The notes under the pieces: model-generated
Databases searched by the model: none
The model's input: only the letters and a program-made list of their open reading frames with translations
Told to the model about the DNA's origin: nothing
NCBI RefSeq assembly: GCF_036188265.1
Contig: NZ_CP108093.1
Span: 2,604,001 to 2,668,000 of the forward strand
DNA from: Streptomyces sp. NBC_00247
GTDB taxonomy: Bacteria > Actinomycetota > Actinomycetes > Streptomycetales > Streptomycetaceae
Length of the DNA stretch: 64,000 nt
Direction: 5' to 3'
In this document: piece by piece, positions 1-7,759 of the stretch
Position numbering within the stretch: position 1 is the stretch's first letter
Layout of the letters: each line of letters starts with the position of its first letter
Made by a program: the position numbers and the translations under genes

Positions 1-758
1 CCGGAGCCGCCGTCGATGCCCCGGTACATCTCGCCGCCCACGACCATGCCCGCGCCGATGCCGGTGGACGCCTTGACCAGGACGAACGCGCCGCAGTCGG
101 CGTAGTTCTCACGCTGTTCGGCCAGCGCCATGAGGTTGGCGTCGTTGTCGACGTAGACGGGCAGCGAATCGGTACCGGCGGCCTCCGCCCCAAAAACGGC
201 CGGGCCGAAGGCGTCCGGGCCGAAGTGCTCCGCGAGCGCGGCGCGCATCCGCTCACGGACGGGGAAGCGGTCCCAGCCGGGCATGATCGGCGGCTGGACG
301 ACCTGGGCGCTCTCCCAGTCGACGGGTCCGGGGACGGAGAGGCCGATGCCGCAGACCCGGTCCGGTGCGGCGCCCGCTTCCTCCAGGAGCGGCCCGAACC
401 AGCGGGCGAGCCGGTCGAGGACGACGTCGGGGCCGTCGGCGATGACCAGGGTCCCGGTCCGCTCGGCGAGGACCTTCCCGGACAGGTCGGCGACGGCGGC
501 GCGGCCGTGCCGGGTCTCCAGGTCCGCGACGAGCACCACGGCGTGCGTGGGGTCGAACTCCAGCCGGGAGGACGGACGTCCGCCGGTGGACGTACCGGTC
601 GCGCCGCGCAGCCAGCCGGCTCCGAAGAGCTGGTCGAGGCGGTGTCCGACGGTCGACCGGGAGAGGCCGGTGGCCTGTTGGAGTTCGCCGCGGGTGGTGG
701 CCTCGCCGCTGCGGATGAGCCGCAGCAGGTGTCCCGCGCTCGCCTGGTTTCCTGCCAT
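1..758 (-). CDS. ROK-family transcriptional regulator (C-terminus cut by window edge)
   Basis: About 252 residues are visible from the ATG at 758; the C-terminus lies outside the window. Residues about 1-60 form a winged helix (MAGNQASAGHLLRLIRSGEA, then TTRGELQQATGLSRSTV). The ROK sugar-kinase-like domain follows, with DLETRHGRAAV, GIGLSVPGPVDWES and the start of a glycine-rich segment STGIGAGMVVGGEMYRG near the cut. ROK repressors typically control sugar uptake and sense a sugar or sugar phosphate in the kinase-like domain. The gene lies 89 bp downstream of the two permease genes on the same strand, so it is probably the local regulator of the flanking ABC importer and hydrolase operons (inference). 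Sugar specificity cannot be read, and the zinc-site cysteines lie beyond the edge. Confidence 0.9.
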   Translation of the reverse strand, partial: MAGNQASAGHLLRLIRSGEATTRGELQQATGLSRSTVGHRLDQLFGAGWLRGATGTSTGGRPSSRLEFDPTHAVVLVADLETRHGRAAVADLSGKVLAERTGTLVIADGPDVVLDRLARWFGPLLEEAGAAPDRVCGIGLSVPGPVDWESAQVVQPPIMPGWDRFPVRERMRAALAEHFGPDAFGPAVFGAEAAGTDSLPVYVDNDANLMALAEQRENYADCGAFVLVKASTGIGAGMVVGGEMYRGIDGGS

Positions 759-847
759 GTCGTCGCCGTCCTCGTCCCGTCTCCCGTGCCCCCGCGGGCC
801 GGCCTTCACTGACCCGGCATCAGCCGGGGCCGCTCGCTGCCAGGTTG

Positions 848-1795
848 TCAGCCCTTGTCCGCGCCGCTGGTCAGCCCCTCGGTGAGGAGCCGCTCGGAGG
901 CGAAGAACAGGATTACCACGGGAATGGTGAGGATGACCGAACCGGCCATCAGGACCGTCTTGGAGACCTCGATGCCGTTGGCGAGCTGCTGGAGGCCGAG
1001 GGAGACCGTCCACTTGTCCGGGTCGGCGGCGAGGAAGAGCAGCGCGAAGAGGAACTCGTTCCAGGCGATCATGAAGACGTACAGCCCGGTCGCCATCAGG
1101 GTGGGCAGCGCCAGCGGCAGGATCACCTTGCGCACGGTCTGGAGGCGGGAGGCGCCGTCGATGGCGGCGGCCTCCTCGATGGAGAACGGGATGGTGACGA
1201 AGTAGTTCTTCATCATGTAGATCGAGACCGGGACCGTCTGCGCGATGTACACGATGGCGAGTCCGACGAGGCTGCCCGAGAGCCCCATTTTCGCGAACAT
1301 CACGAAGAGCGGGACGGCGAGCAGGGTGGCCGGGAAGAGGTAGACGGCCAGGAAGAGCGCGCTGACGTGCCTGCTGCCGAAGAACTTGAGGCGGCTGACG
1401 GCGTACGCGCCGGGCACGGCGGCGGCCAGCGTCAGCAGGACGGTGGCGACGGCCACCAGGGCGGAGTTGCCCAGCATGCCGAGGAAGCCCTGGCCGCCGT
1501 CCTCGGTGGACTTCAGGACGCTGCGATAGGTGTCGAGGGTGAAGTCCTTCGAGGAGACCCAGAGGCTCCCGGGGTCCACCAGCAGCGAGTCGATGGGCTT
1601 CACCGACAGCAGCAGCATGTAGTAGAAGGGCACGATCGTGATCACCGCGAGGAAGACGATCACGACCCAGCGGGCGATGCCGAAGAACCGTTCCTCGAAC
1701 TGGGCGCGGCTCATGCGCCGCTTGCGCGGGGCGGGGCCGGTGCCGCCGCCGGGGCGGGTGGCCTCGGGCCGTGTCACGGACGGGGCGGTGGTCAT
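848..1795 (-). CDS. Carbohydrate ABC transporter permease, MalG type
   Basis: This 315-aa inner-membrane permease of a CUT1-type sugar importer has an N-terminal cytoplasmic tail of about 35 residues, a first helix at WVVIVFLAVITIVPFYYML, and the later helices of a binding-protein-dependent transport domain. The EAA loop that contacts the ATPase is clear: EEAAAIDGASRLQTVRKVIL, followed by PLALPTL. The ATG at 1795 overlaps the stop of the upstream permease by 4 bp (ATGA), so the two are translationally coupled. No ATPase gene is present nearby. Streptomyces CUT1 importers often share the general ATPase MsiK encoded elsewhere, which probably applies here (inference). Confidence 0.95.
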   Translation of the reverse strand: MTTAPSVTRPEATRPGGGTGPAPRKRRMSRAQFEERFFGIARWVVIVFLAVITIVPFYYMLLLSVKPIDSLLVDPGSLWVSSKDFTLDTYRSVLKSTEDGGQGFLGMLGNSALVAVATVLLTLAAAVPGAYAVSRLKFFGSRHVSALFLAVYLFPATLLAVPLFVMFAKMGLSGSLVGLAIVYIAQTVPVSIYMMKNYFVTIPFSIEEAAAIDGASRLQTVRKVILPLALPTLMATGLYVFMIAWNEFLFALLFLAADPDKWTVSLGLQQLANGIEVSKTVLMAGSVILTIPVVILFFASERLLTEGLTSGADKG

Positions 1796-2772
1796 GCCTG
1801 CTCCTCCTGGACCTTCTTGCCGAAGAACATGAAGTAGAGGCCCAGCAGGACCATGAGGACGAGGGCGAGGATCAGCGCCTGGGCGGAGGCCGCGCCGACG
1901 TCGAAGCGCGAGGTGAGGAAGTCGTACACGCGGACCGCGACGACGTCCGTGCCCGAACCGCCGCCGGTGAGCAGGTAGATGTCGTCGAACTTGTTGAACG
2001 TCATGATGAAGCGCAGGACGGACAGCAGGGCGATGACGGGCATCATCTGCGGCAGCAGGATGTGGCGGAAGCGCTGCGAGAGGGTGGCGCCGTCGACCTC
2101 GGCGGCCTCCTCCAGGCTGTCCGGAACCGCCTGGAGACGGGCCAGCATGAAGAGGAAGGCGAACGGGAAGTAGCGCCAGGACTCGAAGGCGATGACGGTG
2201 AGCAGCGCCAGCGGGATGTCGAAGTGCGCCCCGAGCAGGCTGACTTCGTAGGAGCGGGTGGAGAGGAAGGCGATCGGGTCGTCCCAGCCGAGGAGCTTGC
2301 CGCCCCACTCGTTGACGATGCCGTACTGCGGGCTGAGGGCCACCTCCCAGACGAAGGAGACGGCGACGACCGGTGCGACGTACGGCAGCAGCATCGAGGC
2401 GCGCAGGATGCCGCGGCCCCGGAAGGGCTTGCGCAGCGCGAGGGCGGCGACCAGGCCGAGGAGGATGGAGCCCGCGGTGGCGCCGACCGTGTAGAGCAGG
2501 GTGGTGCCGAGGCTGCTCCAGAAGCCGGGCGAGCCGAAGACCTGCTGGAAGTTGTCCAGGGTCCAGTTGCCGAAGAGGCCGTTCTCCTGGATGTCGACGA
2601 GCTTGGCGTTCTGGAAGGCGAGCAGCACGGTCCACAGGATCGGCAGGATCACCACGACCAGGACGACCAGGAAGGTCGGGGTCACGAAGGCGAGGCCCGC
2701 GCGGTTCTCCCGGCTGCTGGTGGTCCGTGGACGTCCGCGGCGCACCGTCGCGCCGCTGGTTTTCGTACTCAT
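1792..2772 (-). CDS. Carbohydrate ABC transporter permease, MalF type
   Basis: This 326-aa membrane permease is the partner of the downstream MalG-type protein. After a charged N-terminus (MSTKTSGATVRRGRPR) come the first helix, LAFVTPTFLVVLVVVILPIL, the segment LLAFQNAKL, and further helices. The EAA loop reads EEAAEVDGATLSQRFRHILL and the protein ends in basic residues at a four-base overlap with the next gene. The frame stays open far upstream, but the start at 2772 fits because the binding-protein gene ends at 2808 and the upstream extension is an Arg/Pro-rich shadow of that gene. Confidence 0.94.
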   Translation of the reverse strand: MSTKTSGATVRRGRPRTTSSRENRAGLAFVTPTFLVVLVVVILPILWTVLLAFQNAKLVDIQENGLFGNWTLDNFQQVFGSPGFWSSLGTTLLYTVGATAGSILLGLVAALALRKPFRGRGILRASMLLPYVAPVVAVSFVWEVALSPQYGIVNEWGGKLLGWDDPIAFLSTRSYEVSLLGAHFDIPLALLTVIAFESWRYFPFAFLFMLARLQAVPDSLEEAAEVDGATLSQRFRHILLPQMMPVIALLSVLRFIMTFNKFDDIYLLTGGGSGTDVVAVRVYDFLTSRFDVGAASAQALILALVLMVLLGLYFMFFGKKVQEEQA

Positions 2773-2807
2773 GGGTCGGTTACCTCGGGGAGAGAGCGGC
2801 CGTGCGG

Positions 2808-4211
2808 CTACTGGAGGGACTTCTGGAGGGCTGCCACTTCGTCGTTGGCTTCCTTGGCCGCCTCGTCCGGTGAGCTCTGGCCGCTGGTCATCGCACCGAT
2901 GGCCTTGGCGACGGGCAGTTCGCCGTTGGTGGCTCCGACGAGGGCGCCCTGGCCCTGGGCGAGGCCCCACCGCTGCATGTCGCCGACGCCGGAGACGAGC
3001 CGGTCGAGGAGCTCGGAGGGGTACGCCTTCTGCATGGACTCGCGCGTGTCGACGCCCATGACACTGGCGCGCCAGGCCTTCTGGAAGGCGCCGGGGTCGG
3101 TGGCGGTGCCGGTGCGGACCGGGATCTTGCCCTCGGGGGCCATGCCGAACCAGTCCTCGTACCCCTTGTCCATCATGTACTCGATGAACTTGGCGGAGGC
3201 GCCGGTCTCGGCGGTCTTGGTGACGGCCCAGGAGGTGATCTCGCCGAACTGGGCGGGTTCCTTGCCGTCGGGGCCCTGGAGGGAGGTGACGATGCCGGTG
3301 TTGCGGGCGAGGAAGCCCGGGTCGTCCTTGCACTGGGCGCAGCTGGGCAGTGCGTCGGAGCGCAGGCCGGCCAGCTCGTCCAGGAGGAACGAGGACCAGA
3401 CCATCATGGAGGACTTGCCGGAGAAGTAGGTGGCGCGGGTGGAGTCCACGGTCTGGGTGCCGGGTGCGCCGTGCTTCCCGCCCAGTTCGTCGTAGGCGGC
3501 GAAGGCGTTGCGGCAGGCGGCGGAGTCGAGGGCGGGTTCACCGTCGTCGTCCACCAGTTGGCAGCCGTTCGCGAGGGCGAGGTCCTCGAAGCTCTGCTGG
3601 GTGAAGGCGTCCGAGGGGTCGGTGGCCAGCGAGATGCCGTCGACGGGGCCCTTGTCGAGGGTCTTGGCGGCCTTCAGGGCGGCGGCGTAGGTGTCGGGGG
3701 CGCCGAGTCCGGCCTTGGCGAAGAGGTCCTTGCGGTAGACGAGGAGCTGGAGCCAGGCGTCGGAGGGCACGGCGAGGGTGGTGCCGGAGTCCTCGGTGAG
3801 CTTGAGGGCGTTGGCGTTGAAGGTTCCGGCGCCGAGGTCGTCGACGATCTTCCCGGCGACCTCCGTGTTGAGCAGCCCGCTGCCGTACATCTGCCAGACC
3901 TGTCCCATGGGGACGGCGCCGATCACGTCGGGGAGGTCGCCTGCTGCGGCCGCGGACATGATCAGCTGCGGGAGCTGGGCCTCGTCCACGCCGACCAGGT
4001 CGACCTTGATCCCGGTCTCTTTCTCGAAGCGGCTGACCACCTTCTTGGTCGCCGCCATGCGCGGTGCCAGGTTCTCCTGCGACCACACCGTGATCCGGTT
4101 GTCCGGCTTCTCGGCATCGGTGCTGCCGGAGCAGCCCGCGAGCAGGCCGGCGCCCAGGGTCGCGGCGAGTCCGAAGAGGGTCGCCTTCGACCGTCGGGTC
4201 TTCATCACCAT
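2808..4211 (-). CDS. Extracellular sugar-binding lipoprotein of the ABC importer
   Basis: This 467-aa family 1 solute-binding protein opens with a basic n-region (MVMKTRRSK), a hydrophobic stretch and a lipobox LLAGC with the lipidated Cys at residue 27, so it is anchored outside the membrane. The mature part has the usual start RITVWSQENLAPRMAATKKV and the FEKETGIKVDLVGV strand. It captures the sugar and delivers it to the two permeases encoded just downstream (35-bp gap). The ATG at 4211 has GAGGA six bases upstream; the second Met at 4205 would leave a 12-base gap, so 4211 is preferred. The ligand is unknown. The neighbouring glucosidase-type hydrolases suggest an oligosaccharide. Confidence 0.95.
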   Translation of the reverse strand: MVMKTRRSKATLFGLAATLGAGLLAGCSGSTDAEKPDNRITVWSQENLAPRMAATKKVVSRFEKETGIKVDLVGVDEAQLPQLIMSAAAAGDLPDVIGAVPMGQVWQMYGSGLLNTEVAGKIVDDLGAGTFNANALKLTEDSGTTLAVPSDAWLQLLVYRKDLFAKAGLGAPDTYAAALKAAKTLDKGPVDGISLATDPSDAFTQQSFEDLALANGCQLVDDDGEPALDSAACRNAFAAYDELGGKHGAPGTQTVDSTRATYFSGKSSMMVWSSFLLDELAGLRSDALPSCAQCKDDPGFLARNTGIVTSLQGPDGKEPAQFGEITSWAVTKTAETGASAKFIEYMMDKGYEDWFGMAPEGKIPVRTGTATDPGAFQKAWRASVMGVDTRESMQKAYPSELLDRLVSGVGDMQRWGLAQGQGALVGATNGELPVAKAIGAMTSGQSSPDEAAKEANDEVAALQKSLQ

Positions 4212-4345
4212 GCTGTTTCCTCACGCCACTTACGCACTTCCATGACGCATCTCAGCATCACTTTTGCTTATTGACAAGACATAACTCTGAGATATCTTCG
4301 ACCTAAGTCAGCAGCAGTCACCTCCCAGCACCAACGGAGACCCCC
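4212..4345. promoter_or_regulatory. Divergent control region between importer and hydrolase operons
   Basis: This AT-richer stretch separates the two divergent operons. On the plus strand TTGACA (4271-4276) is followed after 16 bases by TATCTT (4293-4298), a good vegetative-type promoter for the dehydrogenase operon, about 48 bp upstream of its GTG. The 11-mer GACATAACTCT (4278-4288) lies between the two promoter elements and recurs exactly upstream of galT at 30723-30733, so it is a candidate operator. No promoter for the leftward operon stands out. Confidence 0.55.
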
Positions 4346-5392
4346 GTGGAACGCGTCGTCCAGTTCACCGGCCCTCGCCAGGTAGAAGTCGCCGAGCACG
4401 AGAGTGCCGACCTCCCGGCGGGCCACCTGCGGGTCCGTACGCGCTACTCCGGCATCTCCGCGGGCACCGAACTCACCGCCTACCGGGGCACCAACCCGTA
4501 TCTGACGCGGACCTGGGACGCCGAGGCCCGCATCTTCCGCGACGGCGCGGCGGGCATCGAGTACCCGGTGGCGGGCTGGGGGTACTCCGAGGTCGGCGAG
4601 GTCACCGAGGTCTCCCCCGAGCTGACCGCCGTACCCGGGATGCCGGTCGTGGGCGACCTGGTCTGGGGCATCTGGGGCCACCGCAGCGAGGGCATCGTGC
4701 CCGCCGAGCGGATGGTCGGCCACACCCTCCCGGCCGGGCTCGAACCGCTGGCGGGCGCTTTCGCCCGGGTCGGCGCCATCGCGTACAACGCGGTGCTCGC
4801 CGCCGACATCCACCTCGGTGAAGAGGTCGCCGTCTTCGGGCAGGGCGTCATCGGCCTGCTCACCACCCGCCTCGCCCAGCTCAACGGCGCGCGCGTCACC
4901 GCCGTCGACGCCCTCGACGGCCGCCTCGACACCGCCCGCTCCTACGGTGCGCGCCGCACCCTGAACGCCCGCACCGACAGCGTCGCCGAGCGCGTCCGCG
5001 AGGCCACCGGCGGCCTGGGCGCGGACGTCGCCATCGAGATCAGCGGCGTCTACCCGGCGCTCCACGAGGCCCTGCGCTCGGTGACCGTGGGCGGCCGTGT
5101 CGTCGCCTCCGGCTTCTACCAGGGTGACGGCGCCGGGCTGCGGCTCGGCGACGAGTTCCACCACAACCGGGTCCAGCTCATCTGCTCCCAGATCGGCGGA
5201 GTGCCGCCGCAGCTGGCCGGACGGTGGACCGTCGAGCGGCTCCAGCAGACCTTCCTCTCGCTGGTCGCCGAGGGTCTGGTCGACGTGAAGTCCCTGGTCA
5301 GCCATGTCGTCCCGGTGGCGGACGCCGCCGACGCCTACGTCCTGCTGGACGAGCGTCCGGCCGAAGCCCTCCAGGTCGTCCTGGAGTTCTGA
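4346..5392 (+). CDS. MDR-superfamily (zinc-alcohol-dehydrogenase-like) oxidoreductase without zinc ligands
   Basis: This 348-aa cytoplasmic protein has a GroES-like N-terminal domain and a Rossmann domain with VAVFGQGVIGLLTTRLAQ around residues 155-175. In place of the classical zinc-site motif it has YSGISAGTELTAYRG, the SGISxGTE pattern of the BchC/threonine-dehydrogenase-like branch, so the usual cysteine ligands are absent. It probably oxidises or reduces a sugar or sugar-derived alcohol using NAD(P). The GTG start follows GGAGACCCCC. It is the first gene of a four-gene operon with an isomerase-like protein and two glycosidases, which places it in degradation of the imported carbohydrate. 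Substrate not predictable from sequence. Confidence 0.87.
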   Translation: MERVVQFTGPRQVEVAEHESADLPAGHLRVRTRYSGISAGTELTAYRGTNPYLTRTWDAEARIFRDGAAGIEYPVAGWGYSEVGEVTEVSPELTAVPGMPVVGDLVWGIWGHRSEGIVPAERMVGHTLPAGLEPLAGAFARVGAIAYNAVLAADIHLGEEVAVFGQGVIGLLTTRLAQLNGARVTAVDALDGRLDTARSYGARRTLNARTDSVAERVREATGGLGADVAIEISGVYPALHEALRSVTVGGRVVASGFYQGDGAGLRLGDEFHHNRVQLICSQIGGVPPQLAGRWTVERLQQTFLSLVAEGLVDVKSLVSHVVPVADAADAYVLLDERPAEALQVVLEF

Positions 5393-5516
5393 GCCGTACT
5401 CCGGCCCCACCCCGCGCGTTCCCGCCGGTACGGGACGCCCAGTCCCGTACCGGCCCCGCTCCTCGCCCCGCCCCTCCCCCGCGCGCTGCCCGCCGGCGGC
5501 GCCCGAAAGGCCACTC

Positions 5517-6329
5517 ATGCCGAAGACCTCGCTGAAGACCGCCTGCCAGGAACAGCTGCTCCCCGGTGACACGCTCCAGGAGAAATGGGCGTTCGCCCAG
5601 GACGCCGGGTTCGACGCCGTCGAGCTGCGCTCGCGGGGCGACTTCCACTTCCGGGACCGCCTTCCCGAGCTGAAGCGGGCGCTGGCCGACGGCGTCGTCA
5701 TGCCGACCGTCTGCGTCGAGATGCTGCACTTCTTCGCCGCGTTCGACGACGGCCTGCGCAAGGACGCCCTGGAGCAGATGAAGTCGCAGCTCAGCGTCGC
5801 GGCCGAGATCGGCGCGCGGGGCGTGCAGACGCCGGCGTCGTACGGGATGTTCTCGCGCCGGCTGCCCCCGTTCGAGCCGCCGCGCTCCGAGGAGGAGGAC
5901 CGCGAGGTACTCCTGGCGGGTCTCACCGAGCTCGGCGAGCACGCCCGCGCGGAGGGCGTCACCCTCTACCTGGAGCCGCTCAACCGGTACGAGGACCACA
6001 TGGTCAACCGACTGGACCAGGCCGTCGACCTGCTGCGCGCGGTGGGCCTGGACTCGGTGAAGATCGGTATCGACAGCTACCACATGAACATCGAGGAGGC
6101 CGACCCGTCGGCCGCCATCCTCGCTGCGGCCCCGTACATCGGCCACGCGCAGGTCAGCGACTCCAACCGGTTCCAGCCGGGCGCCGGCCACCTGGACTGG
6201 CCGGCCTGGATCGGCGCGTTGCACACCATCGGATTCGACGGCTACCTCGCCGCCGAGTGCCGCCTGACCGGCGACCCGGTCGAGGCCGTCCGCTCCATCC
6301 CGGCGTTCCTGCGGAGGTCGGGCGCGTGA
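5517..6329 (+). CDS. Sugar phosphate isomerase/epimerase-like TIM-barrel protein
   Basis: This 270-aa protein belongs to the xylose-isomerase-like TIM-barrel (AP_endonuc_2) superfamily. Likely metal ligands sit in the expected strands: E in LYLEPLNRYEDH, D and H in KIGIDSYHMNIEEAD, H in GAGHLDWPAW and E in YLAAECRL. Relatives are hydroxypyruvate isomerases, inosose dehydratases, keto-sugar epimerases and 3-keto-glycoside-acting enzymes. The ATG at 5517 (MPKTSLKTACQEQL) has GAAAGG upstream. The frame runs back to 5304, but that part overlaps the previous gene and is not coding. The stop overlaps the next GTG by four bases (GTGA). The exact reaction is unknown. Confidence 0.87.
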   Translation: MPKTSLKTACQEQLLPGDTLQEKWAFAQDAGFDAVELRSRGDFHFRDRLPELKRALADGVVMPTVCVEMLHFFAAFDDGLRKDALEQMKSQLSVAAEIGARGVQTPASYGMFSRRLPPFEPPRSEEEDREVLLAGLTELGEHARAEGVTLYLEPLNRYEDHMVNRLDQAVDLLRAVGLDSVKIGIDSYHMNIEEADPSAAILAAAPYIGHAQVSDSNRFQPGAGHLDWPAWIGALHTIGFDGYLAAECRLTGDPVEAVRSIPAFLRRSGA

Positions 6330-7759
6330 CCTCGCTCCTCGTCGAGACCCCCGCCGGTGCCGCGGCCGGGGACGATGCCTCCGACGCGCTCCGGCGCGGC
6401 GCCGCACAGGTGCTGCTCAGCAACTGGACGGGCGCCTCCACGGTGCCGTCCCGCGGCCTGTACCCGCACCAGTGGAGCTGGGACTCCGCGTTCATCGCGA
6501 TCGGCCTCCGCCATCTGTCGGTGCGGCGGGCCCAGCGGGAGCTGGAGACGCTGCTGCACGCGCAGTGGGAGGACGGCCGGGTCCCGCACATCGTGTTCAA
6601 CCCCTCGGTCCCGCACGACGCGTACTTCCCGAGCCCCGACTTCTGGCGCTCCTCCAGCGCCGGAGCGGCGGCCGGTGCCCCCGCCGGAACCGAGACCTCC
6701 GGGATCGTGCAGCCCCCGGTGCACGCGCTGGCCGCCTGGCTGGTGCACCTCGCCGACCCGGAGGACTCCCGCCGGCGCGGCTTCCTGCCCCGGGTCTACG
6801 GGCGGCTCGCCGCCTGGCACGACTACCTCACCGGCCCCCGCGACCTGGGCGGCGGCGGCCTCGCCGCGATGGTCCATCCCTGGGAGCCGGGCATGGACAA
6901 CAGCCCCTGCTGGGACGCGCCGCTCGAGCGCGTGGAACCCGCGGCCTCCGGCTCGTACCGGCGCGCCGACCTCGACCACGGCCAGCCCTCCGAGCGGCCC
7001 ACCGACCTGGACTACGGACGGTACGTACGGCTCGCCACCGACTACCGCGACGGCGGCTACGCCGACGCGGGCACCGGCCACGCCTTCGCCGTCGAGGACC
7101 CGTGCGTCAACGCGCTGCTGATCGTCTCGGAGCACGCGCTCGCCCGCATCGCCGCCGAGACGGGCGCCGACCCGGCGCCGCACGAAGAGCGCGCCGCCCG
7201 CCTCACCGAGGCGCTGGTGGAGCGGCTCTGGTCGCCGGAGGCGGGCATGTTCCTCTGCCGCGACCTCGTGGGCGGCGGGCTCATCCCCCAGAAGAGCGTC
7301 ACCGGACTGATCCCGCTGATCGTCCCCGGTCTCCCGCAGGAGATCGTGGACACGCTGGTCGCGACGGCCCGGAGCACCGCCTTCCGGCTCGACGAGGTCC
7401 CGATGGTCCCGTCGTACGACTTCACCGGCACCGTGTTCGACCCGTCCCGCTACTGGCGCGGCCCCGCCTGGTTCAACACCAACTGGCTGCTGGAGCGCGG
7501 CCTGCGGCAGTACGGGCACACCCGTGCGGCCGACCGGCTGCGCGCGGCGATGCTGACGGCGGCCGGCCGCAGCGGCTTCGCGGAGTACGTGGACCCCGTC
7601 ACCGCCGAGGCCCGCGGCACCCGCGACTTCGGCTGGACGGCCGCGCTGACACTGGACCTGCTGATGCCGGCCGGACAGGACGGACAGGCCGGACAGACCG
7701 GAAGCGGTGCTCCCGGCCCCGGGGCTCCGCAGGACGCGACGGTCGGAGCGGACGCATGA
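6326..7759 (+). CDS. GH63-like (MGH1-type) six-hairpin glycoside hydrolase
   Basis: This 477-aa protein without a signal peptide has an (alpha/alpha)6-barrel pattern. Family-like motifs are YPHQWSWDSAFIAIGLRH near residue 50, HPWEPGMDNSPCWDAPLE near 190 (the Asp in MDNSP is the likely general acid), and EYVDPVTAEARGTRDFGWTA near 420 (the Glu is the likely base). These resemble GH63 and bacterial mannosylglycerate/glucosylglycerate hydrolases. The enzyme should act in the cytoplasm on the imported sugar. The GTG start follows GGAGG and overlaps the previous stop. The C-terminus is a loose Gly/Gln/Pro-rich tail that overlaps the next gene by four bases. Catalytic residues are assigned by motif only. 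Confidence 0.87.
   Translation: MTSLLVETPAGAAAGDDASDALRRGAAQVLLSNWTGASTVPSRGLYPHQWSWDSAFIAIGLRHLSVRRAQRELETLLHAQWEDGRVPHIVFNPSVPHDAYFPSPDFWRSSSAGAAAGAPAGTETSGIVQPPVHALAAWLVHLADPEDSRRRGFLPRVYGRLAAWHDYLTGPRDLGGGGLAAMVHPWEPGMDNSPCWDAPLERVEPAASGSYRRADLDHGQPSERPTDLDYGRYVRLATDYRDGGYADAGTGHAFAVEDPCVNALLIVSEHALARIAAETGADPAPHEERAARLTEALVERLWSPEAGMFLCRDLVGGGLIPQKSVTGLIPLIVPGLPQEIVDTLVATARSTAFRLDEVPMVPSYDFTGTVFDPSRYWRGPAWFNTNWLLERGLRQYGHTRAADRLRAAMLTAAGRSGFAEYVDPVTAEARGTRDFGWTAALTLDLLMPAGQDGQAGQTGSGAPGPGAPQDATVGADA

Noticed and set aside
845-1837. Plus-strand frames over the permease genes
   Set aside because: Acidic/Gly-rich low-complexity translations opposite clear membrane permeases.
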